A stretch of 64,000 nucleotides of DNA from NCBI GenBank assembly GCA_958295665.1, contig OY282559.1, positions 129,121,605-129,185,604 on the forward strand, read 5' to 3'. Source of the DNA: Tipula vernalis. Lineage: Eukaryota > Arthropoda > Insecta > Diptera > Tipulidae. The translations under genes were made by a program, and so were the position numbers. The notes under the pieces were generated by a model that saw nothing but the letters and a program-made list of their open reading frames with translations, was not told where the DNA came from and made no database searches. Below, one piece after another: positions 1 through 11,317 of this stretch; position 1 is the first letter of the stretch; every line of letters begins with the position of its first letter.

Positions 1-1179
1 TCCTCAGCCATAATTAGGTCGGCAGCTTCTTCAACCGTATAAGTTTTTTTCGCGTCGCCATTTTACCTAAATGAATAAAATAGTATAATAGTGAATTCTG
101 CATAAAACTAAATGTTTATCTAATGTAAAATTTTGTGATTTATTACAATATAATGTTGGAATGCTTATAAATATTATGTTGAAATTTAGCTTCATGTCAA
201 CATGTGTTGACAAAACTTATCAAGTACAACAAATACTTATCAACACTTGAGTTAATTTGTCAAAATATGTTGACATGAATGAAAATGATTCCATTACCTC
301 TGAGTCGATTTGTCAAAGCACGTCGACGTTAATTGTAACTCTGATAAAAGTATTAGAATGGACAAAATTATAATAATTTTCACTTTACAGCATATTTACA
401 ACATTCTCTAACACTAAACATGTACAATTTTACCACTACCTTAATATTATACTAAATAAAAATGAGTTTTTTGCTTACCTTTTATGGAGTTAATATTTTG
501 GCGCGGCCGCTTGACACAAATACAAATTATGTCACTGTCAAATTTAGTACTACATTTAAAATATGAAAAAATTTAGACTTTCAAATAGTACTAGAATAGG
601 TTAAATAACCCAATAGGCAAAATAAATGGAAAGGCAACGCGTAAAATATCTATAAAAATCATGTCATCATCTGTTGACGTTGGTTGTCAAAGGGTTAGCT
701 GGAAATTTGTATGTAGCCATTTGCAGGCATTGCCGAACGGAACACTAAGGGATCCCTTTGAAAATTTAGCAAATTTCAATTTCACCTTTGAATTTTATTA
801 AAATGGTTAGCTTTCCGAATTGAACCGATATTTTCAGTCACAAACTTTAGTAATCCTGACAACTTCCGGTTTTACGTATGATTTACTAAACAATTTGAAT
901 TGGAATAACTTGATAGCTAAAAATACAATTAAGCGGACAAAAAAAGCTAAGGAAAATCGAATTAAAATCAAATTGAAACTCCAATGATACTCCACAAAAA
1001 ATTTAGATATACCACAAATAAACCTATCCAGAACGCAGTACTAAATTATGAAGAACAAAGTGTGTTTCTGCGATTTCGATAGGCGATTGCTAAAACATTC
1101 AATATCACAACAAAAACTTTCAAAACTTTTTTACTTTGCTATAATGGTAATCTCATAAATAGAATTTATATGAATCCTC
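1..1179. other. A/T-rich non-coding stretch
   Basis: No reading frame with recognisable protein similarity is seen on either strand. The only structure noticed is the foldback at 191-280, plus scattered TTGTCAA/GTTGAC words near 300-340 and 670-700 that resemble its arms. Confidence 0.6.
191..280. repeat. Short foldback (inverted repeat)
   Basis: The left arm begins TTCATGTCAACATGTGTTGA and the right arm ends with its diverged reverse complement (TATGTTGACATGAAT). The arms read inward for about 35 bases with a few mismatches around an AAGTACAACAAAT-like centre. It looks like a small MITE or MITE tip. No coding capacity or target duplication was defined. Confidence 0.6.
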
Positions 1180-1415
1180 ATTACGATCGGTGATGAAGAT
1201 AAACATATCTATGACCCCCTATTGAGGGTGCGGAATCCATGGGCCGACCCATCTTTCATGTCAGCACTAAAGACTGGCATGAAACAATGCAATGTACGGG
1301 TGGTTTAAACAAAAACGGATCTATACCCGTACGTCCTCGATTTGGCTAGAGTTGGGAGTGTCTTGAGCCCCAGAGAGGATTTCAGAGGTAGAAACAAACA
1401 AAACAAACAAATAAA
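1180..1415 (+). repeat. SINE-body fragment, related to the SINE at 26060-26364
   Basis: From TTACGATCGGTGATGAAGAT through CGTCCTCGATTTGGCTA this sequence matches, in the opposite orientation, the body of the complete SINE at 26110-26280, with roughly one mismatch every eight to ten bases. The tRNA-like head with the B box is absent here, so this copy is 5'-truncated or head-diverged. It ends in an A/C-rich tail (AAACAAACAAAACAAAC). A shared fragment of some larger element is the alternative. Confidence 0.7.
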
Positions 1416-2097
1416 AAATGTATATGAATCATTCTGAGCGCTTAATAGATTTTAGTGATTCTGAAATTAGGGCAAACTTATGTGCAACAGATCTTGACGA
1501 CGCAGCTGTAAAACATATAGATTAGCGAATCAAAAACTTTTAGCGTAAGTATGGTCGAAAACCTAGTCGAAGGGAGGCTATCGAACTATCCACGAGTGTG
1601 ATGTTAAATACGATACATGGATATCACGATAAATGGGTGAACCGACAAATTGTTCTAAATAAAATCCTCCGGACTAGAAACGAAAAACCTCATCAACAGC
1701 GACATAAAAGTAGAAGATAGAATATTACCATTAGAAAATTGAGTAGTCAATATTGTGTTCATTTTAACTAGTCGGAAAAGGAATCATCAGTCATATCAAC
1801 AGTCAAATGTTACGCCGCAGACCAATACTTACGTATAACTTTATAAATTAAATATGAAATTCATAAACATCTCATTCATAAACATCTCAATATTTTCGAA
1901 AATCCTAGAAAACTATATTAAATTATACAGAAGTCTGTAATATCAGAAACCAAAGAAACTCAATCCGTCGCGCTAATCACCGTCACGCAAATCTTGAAAA
2001 GGTCTGTTACAAAACACTCTCATGCAAAAGTTGTAAAGTTATCAAATCAATTAATAAAGCCGGCAACGTCAAACAATTTAATGCCAAGCACAATAAA
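1416..2097. other. Non-coding stretch
   Basis: A/T-rich sequence with stops in every frame. No similarity recognised by eye. Confidence 0.5.
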
Positions 2098-2281
2098 GAA
2101 AAGTTAAAGTATCTTAATTCGAACTTTGTGATTTGGAGTAAATAGAATTTTCAGTCTTTTTTGGCTCTCTAAAATTGAAATGTCGACTGATCAATTAATA
2201 CTTAAATTTCACAGAACCAAAAAATTGTAAATTTAATTTACTCCAAATCACGAATTTCAAGTTAAGATACTTTAACTTTTC
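2098..2281. repeat. Foldback element with ~53-bp arms
   Basis: The left arm (2098-2150) begins GAAAAGTTAAAGTATCTTAA. The reverse complement of the right arm (2228-2281) begins with the same 20 bases and stays about 85-90% alike over ~53 bases. The spacer is ~75 bases of A/T-rich DNA. This is the architecture of a foldback MITE; no target duplication was defined. Confidence 0.75.
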
Positions 2282-4526
2282 ACCGTAGTTATAGGCGCGG
2301 ATAATTTTAAGATTATCTAGTAAACGGGTGCTTCGAATGGATCCTAAGATCGAAAAATCGAATACCCTCGACAATTTCAAACCCCCTGGAGCATCTATAT
2401 ACTGGGAGTCTCTAACTAACTGAAAGAATGTTTTTATCTTCAATATAATGGGTCTCCTTATGAAATTGCAATTAAATAATTGTTTGCAAGCCTTTTGCAG
2501 CTGACAAAATTGAAATTTAGGAAATATTTGCGAAACCTCTACGATCAAAATTAAATTACAATAGAAAGCATTCAACCTAAATAGGTTGCACCTAGATTAT
2601 ATTATGTACAAGGAAGATAACAACTACGATAATCGATCAATCATCCATCTATTTACTGAGCGACCTAACAACCGACGACAATTTAACAATTCAGAAATTT
2701 ACAAAATTTTTAAAGGCCTTCCCAAAATTCAAATTTAAAAATAGCAGGAATTATCTTCATTTTTCAGCTCAGCACCTTAAAAGAATCGACTTGGAAGCTT
2801 TAGAAATATCTGTTTTATAAAAGTGGAGAAAGGATACAAAGTTGGATTGAAAAAACTGTAGCGGTAGGAATGCTTGAAATATTCGACCCGAACAGTACAT
2901 ACTGCGCCGAACATTATTACATGAATTCGGATTCAGCCAATTTCTTGGCATTGATGGAAACATCTGACGTTTTCAATTTTCCCGTTCAAGTTAATCATCA
3001 AAAATATTCGATGTCCTGGGACACACGTTAAGAACCATTGCCCTGTATATGTATATATTTAGTCATAAACAGTTTTCTAATTAAGGGAAGCACAATTTCT
3101 TACCACCTTCTATCATAACTAGCAATCGAGTGATTTAAATGAATTGTGTTTGTAACATTGTATGATATCCGAATTTTTTGTCGGTTTCGTATTTAAATGG
3201 GTTACAAAAACAAAAAAAAAATAACTCGAAATGATTAAATTACAGAGATGCAGCATAAGAAAAATAAAGTAAAATATTCCACAAAAAAAAAAAAAAAAGT
3301 ACGGAAGAGGGGAGAAATGATGTCCGAAATGTTTATAAATTGTATTGGGTATTCAGCTCGCGCCTCTGATTTCTTCCAAAAATGAAATTGATACCTACAT
3401 GAAAAATGTACATTAGGGAAAATAACATTGTTTCGAAGGAGTTAAATTATGTACGCTAAAGTGAGTTTAGTAAATTGAAAAATCAGTTTATTGTTGTTGT
3501 GTTTTCGGAAAATTAATAGCGTGCGGGTTTGAAAATTATGTACATTGGTATGGATTAATCAGTATTTGCTAATTATGTATGTATTAGGCATTTCAAAATA
3601 TACAGCTACATAAATGTAGTAAGTACAATGATTTACATGCAACTTTTTGATTTTGTTCTAATTTTCCTATTTTGTCTGCGGTAAGTGATAATTTACAAAA
3701 CGCCATAAAAAAAACGGTTTGCCCTAAAATACGTTTACAAGCATAATTAAAATGGAAACGAACAAAAAAAAAATGTCGCGGCGCCATATACGACCGAAAT
3801 TTGAGGGAGGGGTCATGTAAGTTTGTTATTTTTGCTATCGTCTGTCGTTTGTATTGCTAAAAATCGATATATTTCAATTTAAAAAACTACAACTAAACGT
3901 TAGTCTTGACTATACTATTGTAACCAGTACAATTCAGATAATTTTGAATTTTTCGATGAAATAAACATTCCAACATAGCAACATAATATTATTCTAAGAC
4001 TAAACATTATGATGATAAAATTTACGCAAAACAATTTTTTTATTATTTAGAATTTTAGTTAGCTATGTTGGTTTTTATTGGTAATTTTACTATCTTTAAG
4101 AATTTCATACATTTACATATTGTTGAAAGACGAATGAGAGGAGGGGAAGTATTTTGGGTTCGAGCATTTGCGCAATTTTATGCTGTTAAATTTTACCTAA
4201 ATACAAAAGTATTCACGCTAGTTAGAATAGGATTTACTTTAGAATCTTAATGGCTTCTAACTAGAAGAAATTCATTGGTGCTAAAGCAAAACATTTTTGT
4301 TGCGTAATCACAATTTTATTGCTGTGATCAACTATGATTCGATCGATTGGTTCCACTCACAATCTCAGCAAAATATGTTTAGCGCTGTCTGTCCGTCTTG
4401 GCTTTAAAACAGATCGAGCTGTTTAACACAAAATACTACCCTATTCTGGTAAAAGATGCTTCATTTTCATTCAGGTGGAAAATAGCCTGCTCCTTAATAT
4501 TTATTTATTTATAGCATTTTCTAAAT
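2282..4526. other. Non-coding stretch with no recognised gene
   Basis: Several frames of 60-130 codons exist (for example 2195-2575 and 4065-4250), but none shows a domain motif, biased composition or conserved pattern. A-tracts occur near 3210 and 3280. The right edge abuts the Helitron 3' terminus. Confidence 0.5.
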
Positions 4527-4589
4527 AACTAGCCGATATTACCCGGCGTTGCCCGGCTCGTTTTTTTGATATGTATATACAATCGATTT

Positions 4590-6670
4590 ATATCTACTTT
4601 TTCAGCAGCTTTCCGACGCGAGAACATGCGACAAAGTTGGCCATGGGAGAAGCATGGTGATTCCAAATCAATACCACATATGTTGAATGTTTGGCCTTGT
4701 CACTTATTTATTGTATTTGAAAATGCCAATCGAATTAGGAATTGAAGTCGCTTGAATGGAATTGGCGAATCTGTTGGTATCATAGGAATACGTGGTATTA
4801 ATACATGTTCTCCTACAAATTTTCCTGTTATAATTGTCGCTTCAATAACATTGCCATATATTTTTTTAATTGCCAAGCGAGTTCCGTTACACAATTTGGG
4901 CGATTGAATATTGCGCAATAAAATAATTGGAGAACCAATTTTGAATTGCAAATGATGTGGTGCCAAACCTGGTATATTTATGGAATTTAAAAATTCCGTT
5001 GGATAATTAACTGCTTCACTTTCTTCAATGACAGTATCGATTGATTTAAAAGACATTGTTTCTGTATCCAACATATCTTGAATTTTTAGATTCAAAAATT
5101 CTACTGCAATATTTTTGGGCGCTAAAATTGCACGATTTTGTAACCATTGAATTTGAACATTCCCGAGAATTAACAATTGTACAGAAATTTTCTGGAAATT
5201 CGATTTCTTTGGTTATTTGATCAGCAGCAATTATTCCATTTTCAATGTCAAGCAATTGTTTAGAAAAAAATTCAGCTGAAGGATCGTTTTGGATAATTAC
5301 ACTCATATTTGTGGTTAATTTCATTGGTATTACTGTTTGCCCTAAAGATGAAGATTTAAGGCATGCGTTTATTTCATCAGCATATGTTGATCGTGGCATA
5401 ACGGGTAGTGTTTGTCTGAAATCCCCAGAAAGGAAAATTATGGTTCCACCAAAAATATTTGTGTTGTTCTTGAAATCTTTTAATGTTCGATCCAATGCCT
5501 CCAATGAGTGTTTATGAGCCATTGTGCATTCGTCCCAAATTATAATGCATGCGACATTTTTGCAGTACTTTGGCCATGTTTGAATTTTTTTTTTGTATTA
5601 CATGTTGCATTTTCATTAGTTTGTGTATTTAATGCCAGTTTAAATGCTGAATACGCTGTTCTCCCTCCATCTAATAAAGTTGCAGTAATTCCTGACGAAG
5701 CAACGGCTAATGCAATGTTACCTTGGGAACGAATTTCTGCTAATAAAAGTCAAATCATGAAAGTTTTTCCAGTTCCGCCTGGAGCATCCAAAAAAAAGAA
5801 GCCCCCAGTTTGGGCTTGAACTGCATGTACAATTCTGTCGTAAATAATTTTTTTGTTCATCTATCAATTTTGGCTTATTAATTTGAACAAATTCAAGTAA
5901 ATCAAGCGTATTGTATGATTGTTCTCGTGAAAGATCATAATTAATTAGATCATTTGCTAATCTTAAAGGTGATGGCAATCCTAAAGTTTGAAGATTTTGA
6001 TTTGAAATAGTCATGCATATATCCTCAAGTCGAATTAAACAGTCATTGAACATGATTGGCAAGAAATCAATTGTGTTGTCGTTGTGAATACTGCGATATG
6101 TGTGAAGAATATCCTCAGTCATTGCATTTTTGAATTTTTCCCATAGTTAATTTGGATTGGAAGGACTGCATCGTAATGACTGCATCGTTTAATGTGAAAT
6201 CCAAATGTAAATCTTCTTCTAATAAATTCAAAGCCAAACATGCTGCGTGAAATGTTCCATTAACTGTTTTTAAATTATTAAATGATGTAGGTCCTCGAAC
6301 ATTAATTAATAATAAACGTAAATAGAAACATTCTTTTTGATTTGGATGAATGGTGAAAATTCTGGATGTCCATCGACAGGTGTACCTCGTTTTCGAAGTT
6401 CCCATTTTTTTTTTATCCCACGTATAGTAGGAAGGCATTTCTGAATACAGCAAATTATGTGTAAATAAATTTTGTTATTGACACGTATTGAAAAATTCTG
6501 TTAAAGTAGTTTTTGGTGGAGAAGCAGCTCGCTGTGCAATATTTTGGTCTGTAATAAAGACACATTGTCCATTTTGAAGATGTACCGCTAGATGAATTAC
6601 TGCTGGACCTCTTTCGTGCATTGAAAATGATAAAATACGCCAAATAGCCTCGCTGGTGCTTATATATCTT
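4590..6670 (-). pseudogene. Helitron PIF1-type helicase region
   Basis: This is the C-terminal part of RepHel, a superfamily 1 DNA helicase that unwinds the donor strand. The linker region (6115-6643) retains typical phrases such as MHERGPAVIHLAVHLQNG and INVRGPTSF. Walker A (APGGTGKT) is at about 5768-5800 and Walker B (IIIWDECTMAH) at about 5515-5548. The GDFRQTLPV motif is in 5046-5522. The C-terminal half (4700-5176) has PKLCNGTRL and FKRLQFLIRLAF. The last helicase motif (FVACSRVGK) can still be read at about 4615-4645, after a stop at 4700. At least five frame changes separate these pieces, so the gene is dead, but nearly all motifs survive. That suggests decay without large deletion. 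Confidence 0.9.
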
Positions 6671-6711
6671 CCAGTTTGAAATCTTGAAATTTTGTCATTT
6701 AAATTATCTTG

Positions 6712-8279
6712 TCACTCAACATTGAAAACTGCCATGTCAGTTCCTTTGTTGATATATTTGCAAATATATTTTATGGATTTTACGGATAAGCATTGTTCAA
6801 CATTAATGTGTGCCTTAAATGTTTTTGATAAAAATGGCGAATAAGGCACAATCCATCTATTGTCAACTTCAAATTCATTTGTGTGAATATTTATCGTGAG
6901 TGACTTTCCAGAATTCTCAGTGGATCTTCTACGATATAATGGATAGCTATCAATTCGAGTAATCGTATGCATTGTAAAATCTTTAGGAAAACTTTTGGAG
7001 CATTAATCATACATGGTGAATTCATATTAAGTGCTCCACATGGACCATGAACCATATTTAATTTAACAATTTCAAATAATTCTGGATCCGTGTCTTCATC
7101 AGGAATTTCAGCGCTTATTACGTTGTCGATATCGATTGATCTTATTTTATTTGTCAGCCAAATTAGTATATGAGCATGAGGACGTCCTCGTTTTTGCCAT
7201 TCGATCGAATACATCCAACAATTCGTTTGCCCATACACATGAACATGATACTTTGTAATGAGATCCATTAAGGATTTTAGCTTTTGTTTAAAAACTCATG
7301 CTATAATGTCATGTCGATCATGCGATTGTTGACCATGCTTTAATAATTTTACAATATCGTTCCATTTTGGATTGCATGTGAATGTTATAAATAAATCGGG
7401 TGTTCCGTAATGACGAACGAAAGTCATAGCGTCTTGAATATACTCTTGCATATGATGCGGACTGCCAATGTATGATGAAGGCAGAATAACAGTATTACCG
7501 ATGTCATTGACATTAATACTTCTGTCTACATTTCCATTTATTGCATCACGCAAGTGGATGTATTCGTCGCTTCGTAATTTTGACTGATTAAAACGAATGT
7601 ATCGTAGACGTTCACTCTCGATTTTGCCTTACATATCGACAACATACTGATGGTATAAATATCTACATTTTAGAATGTGATTGTCTTCAGTAGATCTAAT
7701 CATTAGTCGATAAGCGTAATAATTCATAGCACTAACTTTTTTGGTCAGTTCTGCGCCGGTAGATGGATTTGTTTGTTTTATGTTGATGTTGTATCCATCA
7801 TCACCTTCCCAAAAAATATGGTATTGCAATGCGCCGTAAGAGCGATGAGTGTCTTCAATTTTCTGAATGACGTTATCTCTATGCTTAATACGTGATTCAA
7901 AAGCTTCCCCAACCATTACAATAGCAACTTCATCAACTGTTGGTGCATTATATCTACGGACGTGGGCACCTGTTGCTGTTTTATCTGCTTTAATAACGAT
8001 CATGTAATTATCATTTTCCAATTGTGGTTTAATTTTTTGGAACAATTGTATTAATTGAATTTTTTCCATTAAAAATTGTTGAATTATATTAATGATGTCA
8101 CGCTCTCGTATTACGGTTATGCGATGTATTTCGCAACGTTCTTGAATTTCATCCGATAAAATATATTTGCAAAAATTTCGCATTTTCATTTGGCATTGGA
8201 TACATTGATCCAATGTGGTGATAAACTTGGCCTTGAATTTTAAAAATTGATGCAAAATTACGACCAAGAGAATCAATAT
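6712..8279 (-). pseudogene. Helitron Rep (HUH endonuclease) domain
   Basis: This is the rolling-circle initiator that nicks and joins single-stranded DNA during Helitron transposition. The order along the minus strand is as follows. The upstream Rep region (7629-8000) has the family block around DKTATGAHVRRYNAPT. HUH motif 1 is at about 7362-7391 (FITFTCNPKW). The HUH histidine pair is at about 7170-7178 in [12 protein letters not shown]. The two-tyrosine motif is at about 6754-6768, in IKYICKYINKG, so both candidate nucleophile tyrosines remain. The domain is broken into four frames (7629-8300, 7296-7553, 6891-7268, 6712-6972) by small indels, so no intact protein is made. It sits directly upstream of the helicase, as in all RepHel proteins. 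Confidence 0.9.
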
Positions 8280-8918
8280 TGGTAATTTGTTTTGCGCCAA
8301 AAGATGTCATTTGGAAACATTGATTAAATTTCCAAATTTTTTACAAAAATAGCTTTGAATCACTTGATTCTCCTGTCATCAAGGATTTTAAAGGTTAAGG
8401 TGGTGGATTTAAAATTGGTAAAACAACTTTACCTGAAATATTTTACGATAATATTTTATGAATTTTTGACGTAATAAAAAGAGGGAAGAGGGTGGTTAAT
8501 GTCCAAAAAAACTTACCTGAGAGCAACAAATCCCAAGAGTTTCATTTTTAAATTTTAATGCATGACAATAATTGCATTCTTTATCCATTTCACCGATAAA
8601 AATTTTAGGATGGACGTCATAATCGATGTCTGCTTCATAATTAAAGGCAATAATATGAAATGAAGCTATTACTAATGCTCTTCTGTTCCGCTCGTATTGA
8701 GCGTTCGATGCTCTTGCCGCAGCTCGAACATTTCTATTTGCTCTTCGAGTAGTAACTCTTCGAATTTCGGTTATATTTTCTTGTTGAATTTCACATTGTA
8801 AGTTGCGCTGCCTTTGTGTCTTTAATTCTGATAATTGTTGGTCAGCATTAATATTTTCTCTATACCGTCTAATCGCTTGGGTCCTTCGCGTATTGCGACC
8901 AATATTTGAGCGTCGCAT
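8280..8918 (-). pseudogene. Helitron RepHel N-terminal region (zinc finger)
   Basis: The frame starts at ATG 8918 with an Arg/Gln-rich segment common at Helitron N-termini. A cysteine-rich block follows (C-N-Y-C-H-A-L-K-F ... G-I-C-C-S-Q). The next conserved block, VVLPILNPPP followed by a segment ending FQMTSFGA, lies at 8280-8432 in another register with two stops. Between the two blocks is an 84-bp piece (8433-8516) with GT..AG ends. The family normally runs the Cys block directly into this proline block, so the interruption is either an intron or an insertion. The gene then continues into the Rep domain. This copy is non-functional as it stands. Confidence 0.85.
8433..8516 (-). other. Possible 84-bp intron or small insertion inside the Helitron gene
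   Basis: On the minus strand the sequence reads TCTCAG|GTAAGT ... ATATTTCAG|GTAAAG, with a strong donor and acceptor. The same 8 bases, TCAGGTAA, occur at both edges, so an 84-bp insertion with an 8-bp duplication explains the data equally well. Neither model restores the reading frame fully; one base is still out of register. Confidence 0.45.
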
Positions 8919-9247
8919 TTTTATGAAAGAAACACTTAATTTTACAATACAATAGAATTATCTTTAACTGTCACTTCGTGTTTTTGGTACTGCACTTTTT
9001 AGCGTCCTGCGATCAATGTTTTCGCGCACTATTTTATTTTTGTACAATTTTATTTTTAATCGTAATTTTACTTTAATTAACTGGTTTTTAACAGTAATTT
9101 TGTGTAAATTAATAAAAATCACTACGTAATAACGTTTTTTTACGATTAATTATAAATTTCATTTTTAATTTTGCGTCCTACGATGTATTATTGCGCTTGC
9201 TGTAATGAAACTAAATTAATGCCAAAAATAGCGGTATTACCACCTAC

Positions 9248-9425
9248 TATCTTGAAAACAGCGCCACCTATCGGGTCCAAATTTCACAAAAACCCAAATA
9301 GCAACGAAATTAACCTATGGTTAAAATCTGAAGTTTCTAAGATGCTTCATTGCTAAGAAACAGAAAAACCATTATATCTTGGAAACAGCGCAACCTATCG
9401 AGTCCAAATTTCACAAAAACCCAAA
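9248..9425 (-). repeat. Two ~50-bp direct repeats in the Helitron 5' region
   Basis: Two copies (9248-9298 and 9374-9425, about 126 bp apart) share the core TATCTTGRAAACAGCGCMAC and the following CCAAATTTCACAAAAACCCAAA, with only a few differences. They lie upstream of the Rep gene, inside the element and near its 5' end. That is a position where Helitrons may carry promoter or terminus-recognition repeats. Confidence 0.7.
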
Positions 9426-9528
9426 CCGCTAAAATCCTAATCTATGGTGAAAATTTCAGCTTCCTGCGATGTCTGCTTTCTGAGCAAGGCTATTACAATC
9501 ATTACAGACACCATTTTTATATATTAGA

Positions 9529-9961
9529 TTTAGTATTAAAAGGAAAAGCACACATGGAAACAAAGCAGTCGAAACAAAATAAAATAAAGTTGCTACCATT
9601 TGGCATAAAAACCTCTTAAATTTTTTCAAACAATTTCCACCTCATGCTTACACATTCTATTTTGAGCAGTAGCTCATTTACAATAAAATATACAGCACGA
9701 GGTGAAATAATATTAAAAATTAACAATAATAAAAAAGTTAATAAAAATAAATTAAAAAACTACGTATTGCCCATCAATCAAGCCAATCCAAAAATTGTCA
9801 GCTTAATAATTTTGCCGATCCTAATCTCTTAATGTCCAATAGAATTGAATTCCAAAAAATGACTTGTTTATCGACCTGCAACAATTTTTAGTCGGAATTA
9901 GGCGGAAGTTAGAGAAATGAAACCTACTAAACATTAATTTTCTAAATAGATACAAGGCTCC
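9529..9961. other. Short non-coding interval between Helitron and LINE
   Basis: A/T-rich, with no recognised similarity. Its left edge is the Helitron insertion point. Confidence 0.5.
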
Positions 9962-11110
9962 TTAACTTTGAGAAGTAATAGTAGTTGAGAAGTAGTAGTA
10001 GTAAATAAAAAGACAAACGCGAAATTCGTAAAAAATAGATAAACTACATTCTAAAACAAGGCTAGAGTAGGCAGAAATATGATCGAACTTCCTAACACCA
10101 AAAATAAACCTGGTACAAGCATTGAAATATCTTTGGAGAACATTCACATTTTTCTGAAGCAAACCGAATAAAACTATGTGTGAATATGTATTCAATTAGC
10201 GAACCCTGCAGAAGAATACCAGGAAAAGACGAGGTATCTAACGGTTTTTTTATAAATTATAATCGACTGAGATTTATTTGCGTGAAATGAGCCTGTTAGA
10301 GACCGACCAACTAACAATATTACTTAAATCTTCATTTATCAGAGAAATATTCCTAACAATAGAATCCTGATCTAAACGACTATTTCTATAAATTTGAACG
10401 TCATCAGCGAAAATATGAAAGGAACAATATTGATTGGAGGATTATATGTCATTTATGTATATAGAAAATAATAGCAACCCAGCACTGAGCCCTGAGGCAC
10501 ATCGGAAATTACAGGAACGAAATCAGACAAGGAATTGTCGAAAAAACTGCCTGAGAACGATTAGAAAGATAGTTAAAAATCAATTTGGCAGCAGAAAGCG
10601 AAAATCTAAACTGAGATAAGAGTTTATTAAAAAGAATTCTGTGATTAATAGAACCAAAGGCGTTAGAAAAATCTAACAAAGTTAAAGAAGTTAATTCCCT
10701 ATTATTCATATTACGCCTAATATCATCACATACATTTAATAACGCAGTAGAAGTGCTATGAAATTTTCTATACCCAGATTGGAAGAAACTAATTAAACTA
10801 TTGCTATGTAAATGTGATTAAATTTGGGAAAATGGGATAGCTCTAAAGGATTACTGATCTTTGGGATGGGGATTATTTTACTTAGCTTCCACTGATCTGG
10901 ATAGGAAGAGGACGTGAGAAAAAAATTGAAGATATGTAACAAGTATTTTGAGACGAAAGGGAAAACTCGCCAAACGAATTTTAAATTGACATTATCCAGA
11001 CCAGAAGATTCCGATTTAACCTTCCAAATAGCAGATTGTAAATCTTCGAGAAAAATATTTGAAAACGAAAACGAATTAGACGACGCGTTAGAGAACAAAT
11101 CGACCGTACT
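9962..11110 (-). pseudogene. LINE reverse transcriptase and C-terminal region
   Basis: RT is split over several frames. 10793-11098 carries the fingers region (AIWKVKSESSGLDNVNL, then DQWKLSKIIPIPK). 10509-10709 carries the first catalytic aspartate block (LTLLDFSNAFGSINHRILF). About 10390-10509 carries VPQGSVLG and then the active-site FADD (IFADDVQIY), readable across frame changes. 9962-10195 is the C-terminal region. The order agrees with a CR1/Jockey RT. Stops and indels make it non-coding today. Confidence 0.85.
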
Positions 11111-11317
11111 ACTGCCCGAGTTCAGACTAGAGCAAAAATAATTATTAATGTTATTGTGTTTGAAAACCCCACTAAAACTAATCTTGCATCTGCCTAGGCC
11201 TAAATTACGAACATTACGCCAAAAAACATTTGAAGGAAGAGAGGAGTCTAACTTATCCTTGAAAAAATTACGTTTAGCAATTCGAATTAACCCTACAACT
11301 CTGTTACGAGCCTGCTT

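Larger units (their letters stand above)
4527..9528 (-). mobile_element. Full-length autonomous-type Helitron, coding region decayed
   Basis: Read on the minus strand, the element starts at 9528 with TCTAATATATAAAAATGG and is preceded by A. It ends at 4527 with ATCGGCTAG followed by T. A start of TC, an end of CTAG and insertion between A and T are the Helitron hallmarks. Just inside the 3' end is the GC-rich subterminal sequence CCGGGCAACGCCGGGT, typical of Helitron 3' hairpins, and AGCCG/CGGCT can pair around it. Between the ends lies one long decayed gene: N-terminal zinc finger, HUH Rep nuclease and PIF1-type helicase, all on the minus strand. Total length is about 5.0 kb. Removing it joins A4526 to T9529. 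Frameshifts and stops mean this copy cannot encode its protein, although its ends are intact. Confidence 0.92.

Noticed and set aside
500..511. GCGCGGCCGC as a cloning scar
   Set aside because: One isolated GC-rich palindrome in host-like DNA; no vector sequence on either side.
2195..2575. 126-codon minus-strand frame overlapping the foldback
   Set aside because: Part of it is the foldback arm; the rest shows no conserved pattern or coding composition.
5245..5819. Plus-strand frames across the Helitron helicase
   Set aside because: They are reverse-strand shadows of the helicase motifs (Walker A and B) on the minus strand.
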